Positions 12,571-19,291 of a stretch of DNA of 19,291 nucleotides are shown here, in pieces. The position numbers and the translations under genes are program-made. The DNA is taken from assembly GCA_031553225.1 (NCBI GenBank), contig JAVBLU010000054.1, positions 1 to 19,291 of the forward strand, given 5' to 3'. Every line of letters starts with the position of its first letter. Within the stretch, counting starts at the first letter, position 1. Under the pieces are notes generated by a model that saw nothing but the letters and a program-made list of their open reading frames with translations, ran no database searches and was not told the DNA's origin. The stretch is from JAVBLU01 sp031553225. GTDB lineage: Bacteria > Bacillota > Clostridia > Christensenellales > UBA1750.

Positions 12571-14256
12571 ATGCCCAAGGCCGCACGATTCTGTCTTTGC
12601 TTGCTGGTTACCGCCATCCTGATGGCCGGGTGCACCGCCGCGCCCGCGCCCAGCGCGGCGCCCGCTGCGACGGCCGCCCCCGCAGCGACGGCGGCCGCCC
12701 CTGCCCCAACGGCCGCACCCGCGGCCACCTCCGCGCCCGCAGCGGCTACGCCGGCGCCGACCGCGCCCCCGGCGGCCGCGCAAGCGGCCACGTTCACCAT
12801 CCACGCCGCCGTGAACGCCCTGATGACCAAGACGACGAACTATGCCGACAACCCGGGCATCAAGGAATGGGGCAAGGTGACGAACAGCAACTTCACCTTC
12901 ACCCACGTCAGCGGCAACTACGGCGAGCAGGTCGATCTGGCGATGGCCTCCAAGCAGCTGCCGGACGCCTTCTGGCAGATGGACAACGCGCGTGCCCTCA
13001 AGTATGGCGCCCAGGGCGCGCTGGTTGACATCGCCCCTCTGATTGAAAAAAACGCGCCGCACATCAAGGCGGCGATGGACAAGTCGCCGGACATTCGCGT
13101 GACGCTGTCGGACGACCAGAAACGCATCTTTGGCGTACCGCAGATCGACGAGGACTTCCGCCTGTCCAGCTATCAGATGTTCATGGTGCGAAAGGACTGG
13201 CTGGACGCCCTGGGCCTTGCCATGCCGGAAAAGCTGGACGACTTCACCGCGGTGCTCAAGGCCATGCGCGATGGACAGGACAAGCTTAAGCCCGGCGCGG
13301 CGCTCATCCCCTACACCTCCTATTTCGGCCTGTGGGGGTTTGTCGAGCCCTTCGGATGGTCGTACGGCGTGAACTCCTACCATTATTATACCGACAAGAC
13401 CGGCACGATGCAGTTTGCGCCTTATCAGGAGGCCTTCCGCGACACGCTGCGCTACGTGCACATGCTCTATGAGGAAAAGCTGCTGGATCCCGAGCTGGAC
13501 GCCGTGAAGGACGACGCCAACTTCGTCGCCAAGATCAACACGAACGCCGTGGGCACCTGCTTCATCGGCCAAGGCCGCATGTCCACCTACAATACGCAGG
13601 TGAGCAAGACCGTACCGGCCTTCAACATGGTCTCCATGCTCCCCTTCACCGGCCCCGGCGGCGAGCGCGGCTTCGGCGTCGTCGGCCCGCTGGCTCACTA
13701 CGATATCTGCTTTGCCGTCACCGCCGCCTGCAAGGATCCGGGCCGTCTGGTTGCGGCGCTGGACTACCTGCATTCGCCGGAGGGCGCGCTTCTGTTCAAC
13801 ATGGGCCGGGAGAACGACACCTTCACGTACGTGGACAAGGTGCCCCAGTACACCGACAAGATCATGAAGAACCCCGACTTTGTGCCCAACGTGGCCGTGC
13901 TGGAGCTCATCTCCCCGCTGTACAACACGCCCTGCCAGCGCATGTACTGCTTTGAGGGCAGCCAGCTGGGGCCGGAGATCCGCAACTACAAGACGAAGAT
14001 GCAGGAGCTTGGGCTGATGAGCGGCGTGTCCAAGTACGACATGAACCGCCTGCCCATCCCCAGCGGCAAGCGTAGCGATCTGACGCCCATCTGGACGGAC
14101 CTGAACCTGCACCTCCAGGAGAGCATGGTCAAGTTCATCCGCGGCGAGCTGAGCCTGGATAAGGACTGGGACGCCTTTGTCGCCAGGTGCAAGACGATCG
14201 GGTCCGACACGCTTTTGAAGGAATACGACGCGGCCTATCAGCTCATTAAAAAGTAA
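12571..14256 (+). CDS. Solute-binding lipoprotein of the second sugar importer
   Basis: The 561-residue protein has a short signal with lipobox LMAGC (Cys21), then an unusually long low-complexity linker of Ala, Pro and Thr (about residues 22-73), then a family-1 type extracellular binding domain. Features such as KRIFGVPQIDEDF, the WTDLNLHLQESMVKFIRGE segment and the terminal YDAAYQLIKK helix fit large LplA-like binding proteins. The ATG at 12571 follows AGGAGGG by six bases. The frame is open upstream to 12472, but that stretch covers the promoter. It should hold a carbohydrate ligand on the cell surface and pass it to the permeases at 14403 and 15366. The ligand is unknown; it differs strongly in sequence from the first binding protein. 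Confidence 0.92.
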   Translation: MPKAARFCLCLLVTAILMAGCTAAPAPSAAPAATAAPAATAAAPAPTAAPAATSAPAAATPAPTAPPAAAQAATFTIHAAVNALMTKTTNYADNPGIKEWGKVTNSNFTFTHVSGNYGEQVDLAMASKQLPDAFWQMDNARALKYGAQGALVDIAPLIEKNAPHIKAAMDKSPDIRVTLSDDQKRIFGVPQIDEDFRLSSYQMFMVRKDWLDALGLAMPEKLDDFTAVLKAMRDGQDKLKPGAALIPYTSYFGLWGFVEPFGWSYGVNSYHYYTDKTGTMQFAPYQEAFRDTLRYVHMLYEEKLLDPELDAVKDDANFVAKINTNAVGTCFIGQGRMSTYNTQVSKTVPAFNMVSMLPFTGPGGERGFGVVGPLAHYDICFAVTAACKDPGRLVAALDYLHSPEGALLFNMGRENDTFTYVDKVPQYTDKIMKNPDFVPNVAVLELISPLYNTPCQRMYCFEGSQLGPEIRNYKTKMQELGLMSGVSKYDMNRLPIPSGKRSDLTPIWTDLNLHLQESMVKFIRGELSLDKDWDAFVARCKTIGSDTLLKEYDAAYQLIKK

Positions 14257-14269
14257 TTTGCGCCCATCG

Positions 14270-14306
14270 GCGCGGGAACGCCGGATGCGACCGGGCGTTC
14301 CCGCGC
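14270..14306 (+). other. Strong intercistronic hairpin after second binding-protein gene
   Basis: GCGCGGGAACGCC (14270-14282) pairs perfectly with GGCGTTCCCGCGC (14294-14306), a 13-pair stem with an 11-base loop, 13 bases after the stop codon. Only TTCC follows, so it is not a typical terminator. A second hairpin, GCCGC/GCGGC (14359-14363 and 14368-14372), lies nearer the permease ribosome binding site. mRNA protection or partial attenuation is inferred. Confidence 0.6.
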
Positions 14307-14402
14307 TTCCTGCATCCGTATGGCGGCGCGGATACGCAAAAGCCCCAGACGCAGGCCTGCCGCCAAAGCGGCTATTAAGCGGCTGGGCAGGGAGGTCGGG
14401 AT

Positions 14403-15353
14403 ATGTCTGTAGCGATGCCACAGGGCGCGCCGCAGGAAGGGGTGCGGCGCCCAACCCTCGCGCAAAACGTGAAGCGGTACCGGGTGCTGCTGCTCATGCT
14501 GCTTCCCGCCGTGATCTATTACGTCATCTTCGCGTATCTGCCCATGCTGGGCATCGTCATTGCCTTTCAAAACTACAGCCCGTACCTGGGGTTTCTTAAC
14601 AGCCCCTGGGTGGGGCTGAAGCATTTCACGCGGTTCTTTTCCTCGGTGTACTTTACGCGCCTGCTGCGCAACTCCATCCTTCTGTCCGTCTACAACATCG
14701 CCTTCTTTTTTCCCGCCCCGATTCTGCTGGCGCTGCTGCTCAACGAGGTGCGCGCGCCGCGCTTCAAGCGCGCCGTTCAAACGATCACGTATCTGCCGCA
14801 CTTCATCTCCCTGGTCGTCGTGGTCGCCATCCTGTTCGATCTGCTCTCGCCCGCGCACGGTGTTGTCAACCGCGTCATCGTGGCGATGGGCGGCCGGCCG
14901 GTGGTGTTCGTCAACGAGGCGAAGTGGTTCCGCACGCTCTACATCGGGTCGGGCATCTGGCAGGAGGTCGGGTGGGGCTCCATCATCTATCTGGCCGCCA
15001 TGGACGGCATCGACCAGGAGATGTACGAGTCGGCCTCCATCGACGGCGCGAACCGCCTGCAGAAGATGCTGCACATCACCCTGCCGGGCATTTCCTCCAC
15101 CATCATCGTGCTGCTCATCATGCGCGTGGGGCAGATGCTCAACGCCAGCTACGAGAAGATCATCCTCATGTACAATTCCTCCACCTACGAGACGGCCGAC
15201 GTGATACAGACCTACGTGTACCGCAACGGCCTGCTGGAATCCAACTACAGTTTCGGCGTGGCGGTGGGCCTTTTCAACTCCGTCATCAACTTCATTTGCC
15301 TGGTGCTCACCAACGCGCTGTCCCGGCGCGTTGTGGGCAGCGGCCTGTTTTAG
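14403..15353 (+). CDS. Carbohydrate ABC transporter permease, LplB type (second system)
   Basis: The 316-residue membrane protein has a basic N-terminal tail, a first transmembrane segment followed by AYLPMLGIVIAFQNY, and about six hydrophobic segments. The EAA loop is at residues 209-228 (ESASIDGANRL to ITLPG), and the end of the protein is rich in hydrophobic and basic residues, as in LplB. The start at 14403 is supported by GGGAGGT six bases upstream. The 146-base gap from the binding-protein gene holds two hairpins and the direct repeat AAGCGGCT (14366-14373, 14377-14384). The next permease follows after 12 bases. It is clearly homologous to the permease at 3379-4335, sharing segments such as WQEVGWGSI and ITLPGI. 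Confidence 0.93.
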   Translation: MSVAMPQGAPQEGVRRPTLAQNVKRYRVLLLMLLPAVIYYVIFAYLPMLGIVIAFQNYSPYLGFLNSPWVGLKHFTRFFSSVYFTRLLRNSILLSVYNIAFFFPAPILLALLLNEVRAPRFKRAVQTITYLPHFISLVVVVAILFDLLSPAHGVVNRVIVAMGGRPVVFVNEAKWFRTLYIGSGIWQEVGWGSIIYLAAMDGIDQEMYESASIDGANRLQKMLHITLPGISSTIIVLLIMRVGQMLNASYEKIILMYNSSTYETADVIQTYVYRNGLLESNYSFGVAVGLFNSVINFICLVLTNALSRRVVGSGLF

Positions 15354-15365
15354 GGGGGCGAGAAC

Positions 15366-16259
15366 ATGGCTGAAGCCGCGAAGCGCCAGACGGGCGCGCT
15401 GTACCGCTACAACGCCGTGGACGTCCTCATCATCGCCTTTTTGGCCGCGTTTGCCGCGCTCACCCTGTATCCGGTGCTGTATGTGGCCAGCGTGTCCATC
15501 AGCGATCCGGCGGCGGTGCTGCAAAACCGCGTGACGGTGTGGCCTGTGGGCTTCAATATCAAAGCGTATGTGGAGCTGACCAAGAACAGCATGCTGTGGC
15601 TTGGGTACCGCAACACCATCTTCATCACCGTCGTGGGGACGCTGCTTAACGTGACCTTAACGCTCATCACGGCCTTTCCGCTCTCGCGCTCATGGTTTGC
15701 CTACCGCAACCGGTTCATGTTCTTTATCGCCTTCACCATGTTTTTTTCCGGGGGCATGATCCCCTCGTTCATGGTCGTACAGGAGCTGGGGCTGATCAAC
15801 TCGCTGTGGGCGCTCATCCTGCCCGGTGCGATCGGCGCGTACAACGTGATCGTGGCGCGCACATTTTTTGAAACAATCCCCGCTTCGCTGGAGGAATCCG
15901 TGAAGCTCGACGGCGGGGGCGACTTCACCGTGTTCACCCGCATCTTTTTGCCGCTCTCCCAGGCCATGATCGCCGTTATCGCCCTGTTCTACGCCGTGGG
16001 GCACTGGAACGCCTTCTTTGGGGCCATGCTGTACATACGCGAGTCCAACCTTCGGCCCCTGCAGCTCATCCTGCGCGAGATCGTGCTGCAGTTTCAAACC
16101 AAGGAATACGTCCCTGAAGCCTCGCTGGACAACGTGGACCTGGCGCGGTCGGTGCAGTACGCGGCCATCATGGTGTCGCTCATCCCGATGCTCGTTTTGT
16201 ACCCCTTTCTGCAGAAGTATTTCGTTAAGGGCGTCATGATCGGCGCGATCAAAGGCTGA
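15366..16259 (+). CDS. Carbohydrate ABC transporter permease, LplC type (second system)
   Basis: This is the partner membrane subunit, 297 residues with about six hydrophobic segments and the LplC-like tail FVKGVMIGAIKG. The EAA loop at residues 176-196 is degenerate (EESVKLDGGGDF) but keeps the Gly and the hydrophobic-Leu-Pro end (IFLPL). The segment FFSGGMIPSFMVVQELGLINS (127-145 region) is typical of this permease class. The ATG at 15366 is preceded by GGGGGGCGAG, a G-rich binding site. No ATPase gene follows: the next gene is an aldo/keto reductase with its own promoter. It should work with the product of 14403-15353 and a shared ATPase encoded elsewhere. Confidence 0.93.
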   Translation: MAEAAKRQTGALYRYNAVDVLIIAFLAAFAALTLYPVLYVASVSISDPAAVLQNRVTVWPVGFNIKAYVELTKNSMLWLGYRNTIFITVVGTLLNVTLTLITAFPLSRSWFAYRNRFMFFIAFTMFFSGGMIPSFMVVQELGLINSLWALILPGAIGAYNVIVARTFFETIPASLEESVKLDGGGDFTVFTRIFLPLSQAMIAVIALFYAVGHWNAFFGAMLYIRESNLRPLQLILREIVLQFQTKEYVPEASLDNVDLARSVQYAAIMVSLIPMLVLYPFLQKYFVKGVMIGAIKG

Positions 16260-16270
16260 CGCTACTGGTT

Positions 16271-16288
16271 CACGGCCGGCGGGCCGTG
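16271..16288 (+). promoter_or_regulatory. Perfect inverted repeat overlapping the AKR promoter
   Basis: CACGGCC (16271-16277) and GGCCGTG (16282-16288) flank a four-base GGCG loop, 11 bases after the stop of the permease gene. The repeat fills most of the space upstream of the TATAAT box of the next gene. It could be a hairpin ending the permease transcript (no U-run follows) or a repressor site over the promoter. Confidence 0.45.
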
Positions 16289-16295
16289 GTATAAT
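16287..16295 (+). promoter_or_regulatory. Extended -10 promoter for the aldo/keto reductase gene
   Basis: TGGTATAAT is a perfect extended -10 element (TG, one base, TATAAT at 16290-16295). Only a weak -35 can be found: TTCACG at 16269-16274, with a short 15-base spacer. Extended -10 promoters can work without a good -35. Transcription would start near 16302, about 30 bases before the ATG at 16332. Confidence 0.6.
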
Positions 16296-16331
16296 AGCTG
16301 CAAAACACCGGGAACGGCGGGGGGCGGCACT

Positions 16332-17195
16332 ATGGAACAAAGAACGCTGGGCAAGACGGGCTACCGCGTGGGCGTTATCGCCTTCGGCGGCATCGTTGTG
16401 GATCAAATGGCGCAGGACGAGGCCGCGGAGGTGGTGGCCGAGGCGGTTGCGCGCGGAGTCAACTATTTCGACGTGGCGCCCACTTACGGGCGCGCGCAGT
16501 ACATTCTGGGCCCGGCGCTGCAGCCGCACCGCAAGAGCGTGTACCTGGCCTGCAAAACGAGCAGGCGCACCGCGGCCGAGGCGCAGGCCGAGCTTGAGGA
16601 ATCCCTTCGCGCGCTGCGGACCGATTACTTCGACAACTACCAGCTGCACGGGCTGGACAAGCCGGAGGACATCCGCACGGTTTTTTCTCCCGGCGGAGCC
16701 ATGGAGGTGCTGCTGGCAGCCAAGCGAAGCGGCATAGCGCGCAACATCGGCTTTACCTGCCACCAGGACCGGGCGGCGCTTGAGATCGCCGCGCTCAGCG
16801 GCGAATTCGCCACCATGCTCTTTCCAGTGAACTTCGCCTACCGCGCGCAGAAGGAGGGCGGCGTGTCCGCGCTTTCCATGTGCGGGCGGCAGAACCTGGG
16901 CGTTATCGCCATCAAGGCGCTGGCGCACCGCAAGTGGCTGGAGGGCGAGGAACGCGCTTATCCCAAGTGCTGGTACCGCCCGATCTACGACGACGAGGAA
17001 CTGGCCCGGCTTGCCCTCAACGATACGCTCTGTCAGGAGGGCGTTACGCTGGCCGTGCCGCCGGGCGACGTGCGCATGCTTCGTATGGCGCTGCGCATCA
17101 TAGAAAACCAGGGCGGAAAAGTGAACAAACTCTCGGCGCAGGAGAAGGCCGCACTGGCCGATAAGGCGGCTGCTGTGCGCGAGGTCATCTTCTAG
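16332..17195 (+). CDS. Aldo/keto reductase
   Basis: The 287-residue protein is a TIM-barrel NAD(P)H-dependent reductase. The catalytic tetrad is complete: Asp47 and Tyr52 in NYFDVAPTYG, Lys75 in CKTS and His106 in QLHG. The GVIAFGG and FDNYQLHGLD segments are typical of the family. It lacks the C-terminal ferredoxin-like domain of some related clostridial proteins, ending after a helical tail rich in Ala and Lys. It probably reduces or oxidises a sugar or sugar-acid carbonyl in the cytoplasm; the substrate is unknown. The ATG at 16332 follows a G-rich ribosome binding site (GGGGGG). The gene lies 72 bases after the second transporter and seems to have its own promoter, so it may be co-regulated or independent. 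Confidence 0.88.
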   Translation: MEQRTLGKTGYRVGVIAFGGIVVDQMAQDEAAEVVAEAVARGVNYFDVAPTYGRAQYILGPALQPHRKSVYLACKTSRRTAAEAQAELEESLRALRTDYFDNYQLHGLDKPEDIRTVFSPGGAMEVLLAAKRSGIARNIGFTCHQDRAALEIAALSGEFATMLFPVNFAYRAQKEGGVSALSMCGRQNLGVIAIKALAHRKWLEGEERAYPKCWYRPIYDDEELARLALNDTLCQEGVTLAVPPGDVRMLRMALRIIENQGGKVNKLSAQEKAALADKAAAVREVIF

Positions 17196-17303
17196 CCGCC
17201 CGGCTTCTTGTGTGTTCAGCACGAGAAAACGGATGTCCTCTCGTCATGAGTGGCAAAAATACGCCGTACGGTCGGTTTTTGTGGATTTTGTTTGTCGTAT
17301 AGC

Positions 17304-17333
17304 TTGACAAATATCGACCGATGATATTAGAAT
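17304..17333 (+). promoter_or_regulatory. Predicted sigma-A promoter of rny
   Basis: A perfect TTGACA (17304-17309) is followed after 18 bases by TAGAAT (17328-17333, five of six consensus bases). The spacer holds the inverted repeat AATATC/GATATT (17310-17315 and 17323-17328), which could bind a regulator. Transcription would begin near 17340. Confidence 0.7.
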
Positions 17334-17432
17334 TGTCGTGAACTTGTAGCGTGGATAGGTACACCGTTCACGCTTTAAGGTTCCGGGCTGTCCCGGTTAG
17401 CAGAAGAAGAATCCTCCCTTTTCGGAGGCGAT

Positions 17433-17540
17433 ATGCTGCGCATGGGGTTTTGCATGGGCGAAGCTTCGCGTGGAACTGCATATTTTTGCTGCATCGGGTG
17501 CTTACGGGATTTGATGCGCGCGCGCGGCGTGCGGTCCTGA
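17433..17540 (+). CDS. Possible 35-residue leader peptide with four cysteines
   Basis: An ATG at 17433 stands four bases after GGAGG (17424-17428) and opens a 35-codon frame ending in TGA at 17540. The peptide has Cys at positions 7, 19, 20 and 23 and several arginines near the end. The GGAGG lies in the 3' arm of a small hairpin (CCTCC at 17413-17417), so its translation could be controlled by structure. The frame may be chance; no homologue is recognised. Confidence 0.25.
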   Translation: MLRMGFCMGEASRGTAYFCCIGCLRDLMRARGVRS

Positions 17541-17602
17541 CGAGCAAGCCGATGCTCTTTGTCTGCAAGCAGGACGGCTTTTACAGGATATGTGGAGGTG
17601 AC

Positions 17603-19165
<1,563 letters not shown>

Positions 19166-19291
19166 AGGCAAGCTCAAGGAACCGCGTACGTCTTCATGCG
19201 GGCGTGGCGGGCCCCCAACCCCGGGCGACACCCCCCAGTTGTATTTTGGGTGTAAAACCCCCCCCGCGGCTCAAAGCTGCGACATGTGGAG
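19166..19291. other. Downstream flank of rny, no gene seen
   Basis: These 126 bases contain no supported gene start, tRNA or clear terminator. There are unusual runs of C (six near 19232, eight near 19257) and a small GGGT/ACCC inverted repeat around 19248-19260. The beginning of another gene may lie just beyond the edge. Confidence 0.4.

Larger units (their letters stand above)
17196..17602 (+). other. Long leader region upstream of rny with several hairpins
   Basis: These 407 bases contain no large gene. A hairpin ACGAGA/TCTCGT (17221-17244) lies after the reductase gene but has no adjoining U-run. After the promoter near 17304-17333, the leader shows successive inverted repeats: AGCGTG/CACGCT (17348-17374), CCGGG/CCCGG with a CTGT loop (17383-17396), CCTCC/GGAGG (17413-17428) and the 12-base palindrome GCGAAGCTTCGC (17458-17469). 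The leader would be about 260 bases long, much longer than others in the window. I do not recognise a known riboswitch class. Confidence 0.5.

Noticed and set aside
12328..14454. A 708-codon minus-strand open frame opposite the second binding-protein gene
   Set aside because: Its translation is rich in Arg, Gly and His with low-complexity runs and no recognisable domain. It covers a clear lipoprotein gene with promoter and ribosome binding site, so it is a high-GC antisense artefact.
17221..17280. Possible terminator after the aldo/keto reductase (ACGAGA/TCTCGT hairpin and a later T5)
   Set aside because: The T-run is more than 30 bases from the hairpin, and the CCGTACGG sequence next to the T-run cannot form a stable hairpin, so no proper intrinsic terminator is supported.
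17514..17525. Alternating GC tract before rny as a possible repeat or Z-DNA element
   Set aside because: It is only about 12 bases long in a GC-rich genome and can arise by chance.

Overview
The window looks like chromosomal DNA of a high-GC, gut-type Clostridia (Bacillota), possibly a Christensenellales-like lineage. Supporting signs are RNase Y, strong AGGAGG ribosome binding sites, LplABC/YtcP-type sugar importers without their own ATPase, and TTGACA/TATAAT promoters. The lineage is an inference; no rRNA or tRNA is present.

Region 1 (11375 down to 1, minus strand) is a tightly packed operon of ten genes running off the left edge. In transcription order it holds a zinc alcohol/polyol dehydrogenase, a Gfo/Idh/MocA oxidoreductase, an N-acetylneuraminate lyase (NanA), a sialidase-like beta-propeller protein with altered catalytic residues, an RraA-type aldolase, a lipoprotein solute-binding protein with two permeases, a uroporphyrinogen-decarboxylase-like protein, a GH33 sialidase with a complete catalytic set but no signal peptide, and the start of an HpcH/HpaI aldolase. 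The natural reading is a locus that imports a sialylated or sialic-acid-like compound and hydrolyses it in the cytoplasm. The released ulosonic acid would then be cleaved by NanA and perhaps by other 2-keto-acid aldolases. NanE, NanK, NagA, NagB and a regulator are not in the window.

Region 2 (11376-12570) contains a promoter and candidate operator for the operon, a strong hairpin, the minus-strand gene kduD, and a divergent intergenic region with a good plus-strand promoter.

Region 3 (12571-17195, plus strand) is a second importer (binding protein and two permeases) followed by an aldo/keto reductase with its own extended -10 promoter. It may form a second sugar-acid unit together with kduD.

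Region 4 (17196-19291, plus strand) is the housekeeping gene rny (RNase Y), preceded by a long, hairpin-rich leader that may encode a small Cys-containing peptide. The last 126 bases hold no gene I can support.

Many long open frames antisense to these genes are by-products of high GC content and are not annotated.
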